A program made the translations under genes and the position numbers. A DNA stretch of 64,000 nt from Polycladomyces subterraneus (GTDB lineage: Bacteria; Bacillota; Bacilli; Thermoactinomycetales; JIR-001): assembly GCF_030433435.1 (NCBI RefSeq), contig NZ_JANRHH010000035.1, forward strand, positions 1-64,000, given 5' to 3'. The notes under the pieces are model-generated. The model did no database searches, was not told where the DNA came from, and saw only the letters and a list, made by a program, of their open reading frames with translations. Shown in pieces: positions 34,023-45,319 of the stretch (within the stretch, counting starts at the first letter, position 1; every line of letters begins with the position of its first letter).

Positions 34023-34841
34023 TTATGAATGGCTTTGATTTAAATACTGAGAAAATATTTGCATCCAATCATACCACGCTTTTACCGTGCCCTGTGGCAC
34101 ACCGGCAGTCAGCCAGCGTTTTCGCCCATATCGCCGGCAGGAGCCCCCTTCCATCAGCAACAAATCCGATGCCCATTCGGCCAGGTCCATATCCTGGGTG
34201 GCCAACATCGTGATGCGATGTTTCGGTTGGCTTGCCAGCGCCTTCTCCAACAGCACCCTTCCCATCTCATCCAAACCGATTTCCGGTTCGTCCAGCAACC
34301 AGATCACCGGGTCGGACAACAGACTTTTCGCCAAAAAGAAACGTTTCAGTTCACCCGGCTTTAACTCATGGAGCGGGACGCGACGAACGGAACCAAGTCC
34401 CCATTGTGCGATCAGTTCCATGGCCCGCCTTTTGGGATTGGGTACCCGACGTGTTTGCGCCAGATACATCAGAGAATGTTCGACCGAAATGGTGTGATCC
34501 ATTTTTCGAAGCGGCGGCACATAACCGATGCGCTGTTTCACCTGCGCCAGCATCGGATCATCTGCCATCGCCGCACCGGATTTTGACCACATGCAGAACG
34601 AGCCGTCATCGCTGCGATACGTCACGCTTCCGTCATCCGGTACCAACTGCATCGCCGTCAGGCGCAACAATGTGCTTTTGCCCGAACCTTTTGGACCCAG
34701 AACAGCGGTGATGCCGGGCCGAACGGTCGCGGAAAAATCGAGCAAACCAATCGAAGGCGTCGGTATCCGGGATGAGATACGACCTTTCTGCTTCGGCTTC
34801 ATACGGAATATTTTACTGACATGGGACCACTCGATCCGCAA
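34023..34841 (-). CDS. orphan ABC transporter ATP-binding protein
   Basis: A 272-residue single ATPase domain. It has Walker A GPKGSGKST, a Q-loop-region VKQRIGYVPP, Walker B VIWLLDEPE and the D-loop IGLDEM. The signature LSGGQ is replaced by LKPGE, and the switch His is replaced by Gln in LATQDMDL, so ATP turnover may be altered. TTG 34841 is the likely start, after AAGGATGGAG; an in-frame extension to 34931 has no site. No permease is adjacent on either side, so its partner is unknown. The overall look is that of multidrug or lantibiotic exporter ATPases (CcmA group), but the degenerate motifs make the function uncertain. Confidence 0.65.
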   Translation of the reverse strand: MRIEWSHVSKIFRMKPKQKGRISSRIPTPSIGLLDFSATVRPGITAVLGPKGSGKSTLLRLTAMQLVPDDGSVTYRSDDGSFCMWSKSGAAMADDPMLAQVKQRIGYVPPLRKMDHTISVEHSLMYLAQTRRVPNPKRRAMELIAQWGLGSVRRVPLHELKPGELKRFFLAKSLLSDPVIWLLDEPEIGLDEMGRVLLEKALASQPKHRITMLATQDMDLAEWASDLLLMEGGSCRRYGRKRWLTAGVPQGTVKAWYDWMQIFSQYLNQSHS

Positions 34842-35048
34842 CGGAACTCCATCCTTTCGATCCACATCTATTCCGAATGTCGTACTTTTCCGCTGGTTTT
34901 CATCATCTCGTGAATCCGTCACGCACCACAATTCGACATGTTCGCCAAAAAGTACGCGGAATCCTTTTTTCGACTACGACTTTCGTAGTAGCAAAAAGGG
35001 TGGTTCACTTGTACCTATATAGACGGAAGCCTCTTCAAGGATGTTTCA

Positions 35049-36320
35049 CTAAACATGCAATTTTTCCTTCGTCACCGAAGAGGAGACAACCGATGTCTCG
35101 TGTGGAAACTGACGTGAGCGGTTTTGATAAACACGCATCCCCATCCAATAAAAGTAAATCGCACAGACCACCACCAACCCAATCACGGCAAATCCCCAGT
35201 GTCCGCCCAACCGCTGAACAAGCCCCCCGCCCAGAGACGGCCCCAAAAAAAATCCCAATCCCTGAAAGCCGTTGGCACCGAAGTATGTCCCCCGCAAATG
35301 ATCGGGTGCCAGCCGATCGATGAACAAGCTGTTGGTGGGGAAGATCAGGATTTCCCCCACGGTCAGTATCACCATGCCGACGACAAACCAAGCCCCATGT
35401 TGCCCGACAGCGAAACAACCCATTCCGGCAGCGAACAGGAGCGTACCGATCAGCAGGCTTTGCAGAATGGGGCGTTTCTCAGTCCACCGGGTCAAGAGCA
35501 TCTGTAAAATAACGACCAACCCGGCATTGATCGCCAACAGTATGGAAAACAACAATTCCCCATTTACCACGTTTTGCTTCAAGTACAACGAAAGCGTTGT
35601 TTCGATTTGGGCGTATCCGATATTGGCCAAGATCGCCCCGGCCAAAAAGAACCTCAATGCCGCATCGTTCCGCACCACCTGAAATGCGGCCCGCATCCCG
35701 ACGCGTTCCCGCTTCGTATGTGCGACATGGGACGTCAAATCATGGCGGTAACGGTTCAACATCAACAACAAGAGCCACGCGTAAACGAAGTAGACGGATC
35801 CCGTGATCAGAAACGCTGTCTTTCCGGCCAGAATTCCCGTCACTGCGCCAATCAGAGGACCGATGACAGCTCCCAAGTTGATCGCCAGGTAACGAAATCC
35901 AAATACCCGGATTCTCCGTTCCGGAGGAGTGATATCTGCCATCAACGCTTGCGAAGTCGGCTCAAAGAAGGAACGGCACACACCGTTCAGCAGGTTGAGC
36001 AACATAAAAAGAACAATTTGTTCGGCAACGGCAAACCCTATGTACACCCCTGCCCATAGGAACATGGCCGTTACCATCACCGTACGCCTGCCGAACTGAT
36101 CCGAAAGATTCCCGCCGATAAAGCCGCAAAGTGTCCCCGCCAAGGGTCCCAAGCCCACCGTCAGCCCCGCCAGCGCCGGATCTATCTCCGTATGTTGCGC
36201 GAGATAAATGGTCAAAAATGGCAGGCTCATAAACATAGCCGCCCGCGAAAAGATTGTTCCTCCCACCAAGACCCACACCAAGGGATGATATTGACTCCAA
36301 CTCCTCCCCCAACCCCCCAT
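35049..36320 (-). CDS. major facilitator superfamily transporter (drug exporter type)
   Basis: A 423-residue protein with about twelve hydrophobic helices. The family loop between helices 2 and 3 reads GGNLSDQFGRRTVMV; helix 5 carries NLGAVIGPLIGAV, similar to the antiporter motif of export-type members. The second half opens after a charged loop (THVAHTKRERVGMRAAF). The start is probably ATG 36320 after GAGGG; ATG 36326 two codons earlier is an alternative, and the frame extending further upstream is charged and unlikely. Such proteins export drugs or small metabolites by proton antiport. It is monocistronic, and no neighbour gives the substrate. Confidence 0.82.
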   Translation of the reverse strand: MGGWGRSWSQYHPLVWVLVGGTIFSRAAMFMSLPFLTIYLAQHTEIDPALAGLTVGLGPLAGTLCGFIGGNLSDQFGRRTVMVTAMFLWAGVYIGFAVAEQIVLFMLLNLLNGVCRSFFEPTSQALMADITPPERRIRVFGFRYLAINLGAVIGPLIGAVTGILAGKTAFLITGSVYFVYAWLLLLMLNRYRHDLTSHVAHTKRERVGMRAAFQVVRNDAALRFFLAGAILANIGYAQIETTLSLYLKQNVVNGELLFSILLAINAGLVVILQMLLTRWTEKRPILQSLLIGTLLFAAGMGCFAVGQHGAWFVVGMVILTVGEILIFPTNSLFIDRLAPDHLRGTYFGANGFQGLGFFLGPSLGGGLVQRLGGHWGFAVIGLVVVCAIYFYWMGMRVYQNRSRQFPHETSVVSSSVTKEKLHV

Positions 36321-36542
36321 GTCCATCCATCCCTCTTTCTTTCTCTCTGATCTTGATCTTCCACCCGCACCACATTTCTCCGCTTCCAAGAATTATACCT
36401 GATGAGTCTGAATTCGGGAATCCCTGTCTCGATTTCGTTTCAATCGTCTTTTCGATTTTGGGATAATCATTTTTTCCTGTGGCAGGCAATCCCATCATCT
36501 GCAAAGAATAGGATATAGGAGCTCATAGAGGGAGTGCTGGGG

Positions 36543-36800
36543 ATGTTCGCACCGCTTGTCTTGTGCGTCTATTTTTTGATCGGTTATGCTTACTGGAGAA
36601 AGATGGAGGATGGGATCCAGGAGTGGATGTCAACCGGGGACGAGGGGACCGAATCCCTTGCCGAGGAGTATCAGCAAGTTGTCGACATGGTAGGAGAGAA
36701 TAAAGCGTATTTTCTCTTTTCATTTGTCGTGACCGTCTTTTGGCTACCGTTGGAAATCACTATGCTCGTCAGAAGATGGATACGAGTCGAACATGATTGA
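36543..36800 (+). CDS. small membrane protein of unknown function
   Basis: An 85-residue protein with two hydrophobic segments, FAPLVLCVYFLIGYAYW at the start and YFLFSFVVTVFWLPLEITML near the end, joined by an acidic loop of about 40 residues (GDEGTESLAEEYQQVVDM). ATG 36543 lies nine bases after GAGGGAG; a GTG three codons earlier is too close. I do not recognise a family. It lies between the divergent exporter gene and the TPP riboswitch, and is not part of the thiC unit. Confidence 0.6.
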   Translation: MFAPLVLCVYFLIGYAYWRKMEDGIQEWMSTGDEGTESLAEEYQQVVDMVGENKAYFLFSFVVTVFWLPLEITMLVRRWIRVEHD

Positions 36801-36859
36801 CTTCCGCATTGACCTCGTAGGTAACCTGTGTTAAGTTCAAGATAGGCAACTGCATATCA

Positions 36860-36950
36860 ACGGGAGCTTGGAGAAGCCAGGCTGAGAGGGCGGGGAACTC
36901 TACCGCCGACCGTTTAACCTGATCTGGGTAATGCCAGCGTAGGGAACTGC
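36860..36950 (+). ncRNA. TPP (THI-box) riboswitch
   Basis: The conserved cores CTGAGAGGG, ACCTGATCTGGGTAAT and GCCAGCGTAGGGAA stand in the right order and spacing for a thiamin pyrophosphate aptamer. It sits about 150 bases before thiC with a terminator between them, so high TPP should end transcription early. Confidence 0.95.
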
Positions 36951-36977
36951 ATTCGATCCTTTGTTTTGAAGGGGAGA

Positions 36978-37008
36978 GGACTGTACGTTGGCGTATGGTC
37001 CTTTTTTT
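36978..37008 (+). terminator. riboswitch expression-platform terminator
   Basis: GGACTGTACG-TTGG-CGTATGGTCC forms a 10-bp stem with two wobble pairs, followed by TTTTTTT. It is the OFF-state terminator of the TPP riboswitch. Confidence 0.8.
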
Positions 37009-37041
37009 ATACCCGTACGCGACGGAATCGGATGCACCTGA

Positions 37042-38853
<1,812 letters not shown>

Positions 38854-39254
38854 TGAGCAGCTCCCGTCATATGTCATATTAGGAAGCTGTTTGGATATCG
38901 TGTCCAGAGTGAGTCACCCGCGGAAAAACGGCATAACGGAATGGCAAATGGTTAAAACACATTGTCAACAACTTGAGCTTCCGCCTCAATCTGGCGGGAG
39001 CTTTATTATATTTTCACATGTTTACAGGGATCGTTTAAGCTCTGCGTTCCAAATCGTCAGGAACTTTACGAAACTTGTTGCACTGGATCACCTGAGAGGA
39101 GAACCCAAATTGGAAAAGATCTGAAAGTCCATAGATCACCGGTGTAAACGGTTATGAATCCACCAATCAAAAAATCTACTTTTACCCTAGATAAAAAACC
39201 CATACAAGTCCTTTAGTAACCCAATAGGATAAAGAAAAAGATACAGGAGGATTA
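38854..39254. other. thiC downstream stretch without a clear gene
   Basis: These 400 bases hold a terminator (38971-39012) and AT-rich sequence. A plus-strand frame at 38825-39124 has no ribosome binding site and overlaps thiC. A good AGGAGG site at 39245-39251 belongs to the next small gene. Confidence 0.4.
38971..39012 (+). terminator. terminator after thiC
   Basis: AGCTTCCGCC and GGCGGGAGCT form a stem around TCAATCT, followed by TTATTATATTTT. Confidence 0.6.
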
Positions 39255-39259
39255 CTTCG

Positions 39260-39639
39260 ATGTTTTTCTATGACGAGGTTCCTTACCGATCACCGCCAAA
39301 AAAAAAAACGAAAATAAAAATTTGACACGTGTCAAGGTTCATGTGGATTTGAGTATCTTGGTGGAAATGTTAGAAAGACAAGAAGCTCAAATTCGTGCCT
39401 TACACGCTGAATTCAAAAGGTTACATCGTCAGAGAGAACTGTCTAGTCTATCAAAAACACTATGAGGTGATATAGTCGATTCGAATAAAGACTTAGATCT
39501 GAAAGATCAAGATTGGAAAGATCGCAGAATAAAAGATTACGATGATGACAATGACTACAGGAACAGAAATGTTAACGTTATAGACATTAATATCGATATT
39601 GATCTTGACAAAAAGCGTAATAACGAAAAATACAAATAA
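39260..39639 (+). pseudogene. small charged protein, interrupted by a poly-A shift and an in-frame TGA
   Basis: ATG 39260 stands well placed after ACAGGAGG and opens MFFYDEVPYRSPPKKK. The tract at 39298-39308 has eleven A; in this frame translation ends at a TGA just after. One extra A would join it to NLTRVKVHVDLSILVEMLERQEAQIRALHAEFKRL, a helical segment that ends at a TGA near 39464. Beyond that TGA the same frame stays open for about 55 codons of a strikingly Asp/Asn-rich tail (KDYDDDNDYRN, DINIDIDLDKK) to a TAA at 39639. The continuous open frame suggests one gene of about 120 codons with two lesions. The YDEVPYRS opening is reminiscent of small spore-coat proteins; that is a guess. Confidence 0.45.
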
Positions 39640-39702
39640 AGCCACAATAATGGAAACAATGACCCCAAAAACGCATTAAGATTTCTCCAACCTCCTGTAT
39701 CT

Positions 39703-39730
39703 ATTGGCCGCAATTAGCGGTCTTTTTTAT
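39703..39730 (+). terminator. terminator after the broken small gene
   Basis: GGCCGC-AATTA-GCGGTC is followed by TTTTTTATTAT, about 65 bases after the TAA at 39639. Confidence 0.7.
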
Positions 39731-39762
39731 TATAAGCAAAGATCAAACACTCCTAATATGAA

Positions 39763-40035
39763 ATGGCAGGAATGTTCTTATTTCACATATTTCAAATCTG
39801 CCCAATCTACCGGATCACTTGGTTTCCAACAATCCGAAATCGGCCGTTAGGTTTTGATGATCCAATAGATATATCCGACCAACCAGACCCTAGAGGCTTA
39901 TCTCGGTTTATCCCAACTAAGCTGTTGAAACAGATTGACCATGAAGAGGAGGAAAATCTTTCATCCATCTATGATAACGGCGATGTAGATTCACCCATTG
40001 AAGCAAGTCCGATTTCCATCGATTCGGAGCAGTAG
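39763..40035 (+). CDS. possible small protein, acidic C-terminus
   Basis: A 90-codon frame. The first 25 residues are hydrophobic-aromatic with no ribosome binding site upstream. The later part is acidic (FDDPIDISDQPDPRG, HEEEENLSSIYDNGDVDSPIEASPISIDSEQ) and ends eight bases into a good terminator, which suggests that at least the 3' part belongs to a transcribed gene. It may be the remnant of a longer small gene, or start at an internal codon. I do not recognise it. Confidence 0.3.
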   Translation: MAGMFLFHIFQICPIYRITWFPTIRNRPLGFDDPIDISDQPDPRGLSRFIPTKLLKQIDHEEEENLSSIYDNGDVDSPIEASPISIDSEQ

Positions 40036-40057
40036 GACAACCTCCTACTGCTTTTTT
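40027..40057 (+). terminator. terminator of the acidic small frame
   Basis: AGCAGTAGG and CCTACTGCT form a 9-bp stem, followed by TTTTTTA. Confidence 0.75.
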
Positions 40058-40373
40058 ATCCCCATACAAACCACCCTTGGATACATCCCATATTTCTACT
40101 TTAATTTTCGTAATCCAATTCATCACTTTTCCAGTTGGGAACTCCTTTTACACAAGGGTGGATTGAAGATGTCCATTCATGGTTTAGGTATTGGGAATTT
40201 ATTTATACTTTACTAATTTATTAATATAATATAGAGAAGACAATAATGATAAATCCCCCCTCCCCCGCGCCGTGTTGCCAATTAACGCTTTGCTCTTCAT
40301 GATCCATCATCCAAATGTTTTCGTTCGTACGATGCGATACAATAAATAAAACAACATCAAGGAGAGGAAATCA

Positions 40374-40949
40374 ATGGGATTGCCGTTGGTGCGCATGGCC
40401 CCCTGGATAGTTGGTGTCTTCTTCGGCTTCTGGTTGTTGTACGGATGGATGACATCGAGAGGAAATCAAAAAAGCCGTGAGTCATCGCCGGTTTTTTACC
40501 GGATTCATCTGTTGATCGTCACGTTGGCCATCACGGTCAGTGTGACACACCTTCCCGGCTGGTGGGGAGTCCGTCCGTTTTCACCCGCCAACTGGTCGTT
40601 GTGGACAGGATGGATTCTGCTGGTGTCGGGGATGATCTGGGCGGTATGGGCGCGTTTGCATCTCGGCAAACATTGGAGCTCCGCTGTTCAGTTGCGCGAA
40701 TATCAGCAGATCGTGCAAACCGGGCCTTACCGCTGGGTCCGACATCCCATCTACACCGGCATCATCCTGATCTCCTTGGGATTGAACCTGATCAACCCGC
40801 AGTGGACAGGGTTTCTGGGGTGGATCCTTTTGGTCTCTTCTTATTGGGTGAAAAGTGGATTAGAAGAAAAGATGCTGGTTACACAATTCGGCGATGAATA
40901 CCGGACATATCAACGGCGATCCCGTCGGCTCATTCCCTGGATTCTGTGA
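40374..40949 (+). CDS. isoprenylcysteine carboxyl methyltransferase family membrane protein
   Basis: A 191-residue integral membrane protein with four to five helices. The C-terminal half carries the S-adenosylmethionine-binding signature of the ICMT/PEMT-like group: TGPYRWVRHPIYTGIILISLGL, then a long helix, then GLEEKMLVTQFGDEYRTYQRRSRRLIP. The start ATG 40374 follows AAGGAGAGGAAATC. In bacteria these enzymes methylate unknown membrane or lipid substrates. It is followed 36 bases later by a fructosamine-kinase-like gene and is probably co-transcribed with it; no functional link is evident. Confidence 0.82.
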   Translation: MGLPLVRMAPWIVGVFFGFWLLYGWMTSRGNQKSRESSPVFYRIHLLIVTLAITVSVTHLPGWWGVRPFSPANWSLWTGWILLVSGMIWAVWARLHLGKHWSSAVQLREYQQIVQTGPYRWVRHPIYTGIILISLGLNLINPQWTGFLGWILLVSSYWVKSGLEEKMLVTQFGDEYRTYQRRSRRLIPWIL

Positions 40950-40985
40950 ACCAACGGCAACGGTCGAAAAGAGAGGAGGTCAAAT

Positions 40986-41876
40986 ATGCACTCCCAAACG
41001 GACATGTCCACTTTGCATGAGGCGTTGCAAACCGTCGGTGAAATTCCTGATTCCATCGTATCCGTTCAACCGATTTCCGGGGGCAGTATCAGTCGTGCCT
41101 TTCAGGTTGAGACTTACAAGCATCTCTACTTTTTTAAATGGAAACAGGGTGCCCCCGACGGTTTTTTCCGTGCCGAACGGGACGGGCTTCGTTTGTTGGC
41201 CGATGCGGGCGCTCGTGTCCCTGAGGTGTACGCATTCCGTGATGGGCATGACGGTTGGATTTTGATGGAGTGGATTCCCGCATCGGGTGCGGGAGGCTCC
41301 TCCCGCCGCGTTGCCGAAGCATTGGGTAGAATGCTGGCCACGCTTCATTCTCATCGGAGGGAAGCGTACGGCTTGGATGCGGACAATTTCATCGGACCGC
41401 TCCCGCAAGCCAACGGTTGGATGGACAGCTGGACCAACTTTTACCGTGAGCGACGGTTGCTCCCACAGATCGAGCTGGCCGCCCGGCAACACCGCCTTCC
41501 CTCTACAAGGGCGAAACGATTAAACAGACTCTTGGATCGCCTAGAGGAATGGCTGGATGTCCCCGACATCCGTCCCGCATTGCTTCATGGTGATTTGTGG
41601 GGCGGCAACTGGATGACAGGAAAAGAAGGACTGCCTTGGCTGATCGACCCGGCGACATTTTACGGTCATCGGGAAGTGGACATGGCCATGACCGAGCTTT
41701 TCGGTGGCTTTCCATCGGCTTTTTACGAGTCCTACCAAGAGGTGTATCCACTGGAGCCGGGTTACGAGGAGCGAAAGCCACTTTACCAACTCTATTACTT
41801 GTTGGTGCATCTTAATTTGTTTGGTGAATCATACGGCCCTGATATCGACCGTATTTGCTTGCGGTACGTGGGATAA
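40986..41876 (+). CDS. fructosamine kinase family protein
   Basis: A 296-residue protein of the fructosamine/ketosamine-3-kinase family, which phosphorylates sugar adducts on amines so that they fall off (deglycation). It has the N-terminal ISGGSISRAFQVET and FFKWKQG (ATP-binding Lys), EWIPASG, the catalytic loop LLHGDLWGGNWM and the metal-binding LIDPATFYGHREVDMAMTELFGGF. The start ATG 40986 follows GAGAGGAGG. It ends 15 bases before a terminator shared with the convergent aceA. Repair of glycated proteins fits a thermophile, but this is inference. Confidence 0.88.
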   Translation: MHSQTDMSTLHEALQTVGEIPDSIVSVQPISGGSISRAFQVETYKHLYFFKWKQGAPDGFFRAERDGLRLLADAGARVPEVYAFRDGHDGWILMEWIPASGAGGSSRRVAEALGRMLATLHSHRREAYGLDADNFIGPLPQANGWMDSWTNFYRERRLLPQIELAARQHRLPSTRAKRLNRLLDRLEEWLDVPDIRPALLHGDLWGGNWMTGKEGLPWLIDPATFYGHREVDMAMTELFGGFPSAFYESYQEVYPLEPGYEERKPLYQLYYLLVHLNLFGESYGPDIDRICLRYVG

Positions 41877-41879
41877 TAA

Positions 41880-41925
41880 AAAAAGCCCTTTCGGCAGGCC
41901 ATCCGGTGCCGAAAGGGAAAGTGGA
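41880..41925. terminator. bidirectional terminator between the kinase gene and aceA
   Basis: CCCTTTCGGCA and TGCCGAAAGGG form an 11-bp stem. On the minus strand GGGC-TTTTTTTATT follows, so it mainly ends the aceBA transcript. Confidence 0.75.
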
Positions 41926-41977
41926 AGAATTCCTTAGGAGGGGTTGACATTAGAGGCAAAGGACTCGTTCAAACCGA

Positions 41978-43258
41978 TCAGGCAGTGAATTGCTCGGCTT
42001 CGGTCGATCCCGCCAGTGCCGTCGTCGAGGCGTTACCGCCGGAGATCACCATCGACACCTCGTCGAAGTAACCGGTCCCCACTTCACGCTGATGGCGCGT
42101 GGCCGTGTAACCGTATTTCTCGCTGGCAAACTCGGCCTGTTGCAATTCGGCGTAGGCCGTCATGCCATGGTCGCGGTATTTGCGTGCCAACTCAAACATG
42201 CTGTGGTTGAGCGTGTGGAACCCGGCCAGCGTAATGAATTGGAACTTGTAGCCCATTTCGCCCAACTCGTGTTGGAAACGGGCAATCGTGTCGTCGTCCA
42301 ACTTTTTCTTCCAGTTGAACGAGGGCGAGCAGTTGTAGGCGAGCAATTTGCCCGGGAACTTCTCGTGAATCGCCTCGGCAAAGCGACGGGCTTCTTCCAG
42401 GTTAGGCTCGGACGTCTCACACCAGATCAAATCGGCGTACGGTGCATAGGCCAATCCGCGGGCGATCGCGGCGTCCAATCCGCCCTGCGTGCGGAAGAAG
42501 CCTTCCGGTGTCCGCTCGCCTGTGATAAATTCCCGATCGCGCGGATCGATATCGCTGGTGATCAATTGGGCAGCGTTGGCATCCGTCCGGGCGATCAGCA
42601 CGGTGGGGACACCCATCACGTCAGCGGCGAGACGGGCGGCGACCAAATTGCGAATCGCCTGTTGCGTCGGCAGGAGCACTTTTCCGCCCAGGTGACCGCA
42701 TTTCTTTTCGGAGGACAACTGATCCTCGAAGTGAACCCCTGCGGCCCCCGCTTCGATCATGCTTTTCATCAGCTCAAATACGTTGAGCGGACCGCCAAAT
42801 CCCGCTTCTGCGTCGGCCACGATCGGAGCAAACCAATACGTGTCGGATTTTCCTTCCGCATGTTCGATTTGGTCAGCCCGTTGCAACGCCTGGTTGATCC
42901 GTTTCACCACATGCGGCACGCTGTTGGCCGGATACAGGCTTTGATCCGGGTACATCTGACCGGCCAGGTTGGCGTCCGCCGCCACTTGCCAGCCGCTCAG
43001 GTAGATCGCTTTTAATCCTGCCTTGACTTGTTGAACTGCTTGGTTCCCGGTCAACGCGCCTAAGGCCTTCACATGGTGCTCAGTATGGAGCAAATGCCAC
43101 AGGCGTTCGGCGCCTTTGCGGGCCAACGTGTACTCGATTTGAATGGAACCACGCAGACGAAGGACGTCTTCCGGTTGATACGGACGTTCAATCCCTTTCC
43201 AACGCTCGTCGTTTTCCCATTCTTCCTTCAATTTTTTCACTTCGGCTTGATCGATCAT
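41978..43258 (-). CDS. aceA: isocitrate lyase
   Basis: This 426-residue enzyme cleaves isocitrate to glyoxylate and succinate, the first step of the glyoxylate shunt that allows growth on acetate or fatty acids. The catalytic-loop motif [13 protein letters not shown] carries the active-site Cys; [13 protein letters not shown] and [14 protein letters not shown] are also family signatures. The start ATG 43258 is nine to ten bases after AAAGGA. It is the second gene of a two-gene unit, 25 bases after aceB. A terminator follows. Aconitase elsewhere in the window would supply its substrate. Confidence 0.95.
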   Translation of the reverse strand: MIDQAEVKKLKEEWENDERWKGIERPYQPEDVLRLRGSIQIEYTLARKGAERLWHLLHTEHHVKALGALTGNQAVQQVKAGLKAIYLSGWQVAADANLAGQMYPDQSLYPANSVPHVVKRINQALQRADQIEHAEGKSDTYWFAPIVADAEAGFGGPLNVFELMKSMIEAGAAGVHFEDQLSSEKKCGHLGGKVLLPTQQAIRNLVAARLAADVMGVPTVLIARTDANAAQLITSDIDPRDREFITGERTPEGFFRTQGGLDAAIARGLAYAPYADLIWCETSEPNLEEARRFAEAIHEKFPGKLLAYNCSPSFNWKKKLDDDTIARFQHELGEMGYKFQFITLAGFHTLNHSMFELARKYRDHGMTAYAELQQAEFASEKYGYTATRHQREVGTGYFDEVSMVISGGNASTTALAGSTEAEQFTA

Positions 43259-43283
43259 ACTGCAATCGTCCTTTCCCTATGAT

Positions 43284-44888
43284 TTAGTCCAGATATTGAT
43301 AGGCTGGCAGGGTGAGAAAATCGATTAACTCATCCTGTCGGGTCCACTCCATAAACAATTGGGCCGCCAGTTCATATCGTCCGTTTTGGAAAGTTTCTTC
43401 TCCCACTTGTTCCCGGATTTTAGCCAATTCTTCCTGTAACAACGTTTCTACCATCTCTATCGTCACCTTCCGCCCGTCATCAAGTACACCTTTGGGATGA
43501 CGAATCCACTGCCATACCTGCGCTCGTGAAATTTCCGCGGTGGCGGCATCCTCCATCAGGTGGTTGATGGCCACAGCCCCATATCCTCTCAGCCATGCTT
43601 CCAGGTACTGTATCCCCACGGAAATGTTATTGCGCAAACCCTGTTCCGTGATGGCTCCTGTCGGCACTTCCAGCAAATCTTCCGCCGTCACTTTTACGTC
43701 ATCACGCTGACGGTTCACTTGGTTGGCCGTCGACATCAACCGGTCAAACACTTCCATCGCCACCGGCACCAGTCCCGGGTGAGCCACCCACGTGCCGTCG
43801 TGTCCGTCGCGCGCTTCCCGCTCCTTGTCCTCGCGCACCTTTTGCAGCGCCCGCTCATTGGCTTCCGGGTCATTTTTCACCGGGATCTGCGCGGCCATCC
43901 CGCCGATCGCATGAGCCCCCCGCTTGTGGCAGGTTTTGATGGTCAGCTGGGTGTATGCCCGCATGAAAGGGACCGTCATCGTCACATCGCCCCGGTCGGG
44001 TAAAATGACTTCGGGGTGATTGCGCAGGGTTTTGATATAACTGAAAATATAGTCCCAGCGGCCACAGTTGAGACCAGCCGCGTGTTCCCGCAATTCGTAT
44101 AGGATTTCATCCATCTCAAACGCGGCCAGAATCGTTTCGATCAATACCGTCGCCTTGATGGTGCCTCGCGGAATGCCCAACTGCTCCTGCGCATACACGA
44201 ATACGTCGTTCCATAGCCGCGCTTCCAAATGACTCTCCATTTTGGGAAGGTAGAAATAGGGACCGGTTCCTCTCTCCATCAACGCCCGGGCATTGTGGAA
44301 AAAGTAGAGGCCGAAGTCGAATAGACTGGCCGACACCGGTTTTCCGTCCACCTTCATATGCTTTTCTACCAGATGCCAACCGCGCGGCCGTACGATCAGG
44401 GTGGCCGTTTTTTCCTTCAGTTTGTACGCTTTGCCTTCAGGCGTGACGAAATCGATCTGACGGCGGATCGCGTCCCGCAGGTGAATCTGGCCTCCCACCG
44501 TGTTTTCCCAAGTGGGCGAGTTGGCATCTTCAAAGTCGGCCATGAATACCTTCGCACCGGAATTGAGCGCGTTGATCACCATCTTACGGTCCCCTGCGGG
44601 TCCGGTGATTTCCACCCGACGATCCTGCAAATCCTCGGGCACGGGTGCGATCTTCCAGTCCCCTTTGCGGATCTCCTCCGTCTCCGGGAGAAACCCCGGC
44701 TTCTCGCCAGCATCAAACCGTTTTTGCCGCTCAGCTCGCCGCTGAAGCAGCTCGATTCGCCGCCTGCCGAATTTCCGTTCCAACCCGGCCACAAATGCCA
44801 CTGCTTCCGGCGTCAGGATTTCCGCAAACGTCGGGGTAACCCGTTCCACCTCGACTCCTTCCGCATACTGTGTCGTCTGTGTCGGCAC
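43284..44888 (-). CDS. aceB: malate synthase A
   Basis: A 534-residue enzyme that condenses glyoxylate with acetyl-CoA to malate, completing the glyoxylate shunt with aceA. The family signature [15 protein letters not shown], the IRG-like [39 protein letters not shown] and the C-terminal [37 protein letters not shown] are present. The start is GTG 44888 after AAAGGGGGTACAAC. It is the first gene of the aceBA unit, behind a strong promoter with a palindromic operator candidate in the leader. Confidence 0.95.
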   Translation of the reverse strand: MPTQTTQYAEGVEVERVTPTFAEILTPEAVAFVAGLERKFGRRRIELLQRRAERQKRFDAGEKPGFLPETEEIRKGDWKIAPVPEDLQDRRVEITGPAGDRKMVINALNSGAKVFMADFEDANSPTWENTVGGQIHLRDAIRRQIDFVTPEGKAYKLKEKTATLIVRPRGWHLVEKHMKVDGKPVSASLFDFGLYFFHNARALMERGTGPYFYLPKMESHLEARLWNDVFVYAQEQLGIPRGTIKATVLIETILAAFEMDEILYELREHAAGLNCGRWDYIFSYIKTLRNHPEVILPDRGDVTMTVPFMRAYTQLTIKTCHKRGAHAIGGMAAQIPVKNDPEANERALQKVREDKEREARDGHDGTWVAHPGLVPVAMEVFDRLMSTANQVNRQRDDVKVTAEDLLEVPTGAITEQGLRNNISVGIQYLEAWLRGYGAVAINHLMEDAATAEISRAQVWQWIRHPKGVLDDGRKVTIEMVETLLQEELAKIREQVGEETFQNGRYELAAQLFMEWTRQDELIDFLTLPAYQYLD

Positions 44889-44912
44889 CGTTGTACCCCC
44901 TTTGCTGCATCC

Positions 44913-44930
44913 ATCTGTATTGGTACAGAT
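44913..44930. promoter_or_regulatory. palindromic operator candidate in the aceBA leader
   Basis: ATCTGTA-TTGG-TACAGAT is a perfect 7-4-7 palindrome between the expected transcription start (about 44940) and the GTG at 44888. Its position fits repression of the glyoxylate shunt. Confidence 0.55.
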
Positions 44931-44946
44931 TTATGTTACGGTTGTT

Positions 44947-44975
44947 ATTATAGTACAGTTCAATTGCGACTACAA
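44947..44975 (-). promoter_or_regulatory. aceBA promoter
   Basis: On the minus strand TTGTAG (44975-44970) and TATAAT (44952-44947) are exactly 17 bases apart. Confidence 0.65.
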
Positions 44976-45041
44976 GCCCTTTTTTGAAAAATGTCACAAA
45001 AAACTGATCACACGGTGGAAAAGAGCGTAGAAATGGGGGTT

Positions 45042-45215
45042 GATAAAGAGCGAGCGGGAAAACCCTGCCCTTCAGCGGTGGGATGATAGCAAGCAAAAAC
45101 TCGTTAAACGAAATCCTCTCCATTGGACGAAGCCATCGTGGAGGGATGTGGGTTGCCACGCCAGAAGAAACGAGAAGGCTCTGCGATCAACGGGAGTCCC
45201 TCTGGAGCAAGTCAC
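45042..45215 (+). mobile_element. TnpB-element-like non-coding repeat, family 2 copy B
   Basis: Starts GATAAAGAGCGAGCGGG and ends AGCAAGTCAC. It shares with copies A and C the CCCTGCCC/GGTGGGA hairpin, AAAACTCGTTAAACG, GGATGTGGGTTGCCACGCC and the AGTCAC end. Compared with the others it lacks about 15 bases just before the end. It lies in the intergenic region between the aceB promoter and the rbsB 3' end. No protein is encoded. Confidence 0.6.
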
Positions 45216-45267
45216 GCTGTTATATATCAGAAACGAAAAAAAGCTCCATCCAAAAGCCTCAAAAGAA

Positions 45268-45294
45268 ATAGAGCCTCCCATTTTGGAAGGCTCC
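45268..45294 (-). terminator. terminator candidate of the ribose operon
   Basis: On the minus strand GAGCCTTCC and GGGAGGCTC pair around AAAAT and are followed by TATTTCTTTT, about 30 bases after the rbsB stop. Confidence 0.6.
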
Positions 45295-45319
45295 TTCTTG
45301 GCAGTGATCGGTTTTTGTG

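Noticed and set aside
41990-43015. 341-codon open frame on the plus strand opposite isocitrate lyase
   Set aside because: Shadow of aceA caused by codon bias; no start signal and no recognisable domain.
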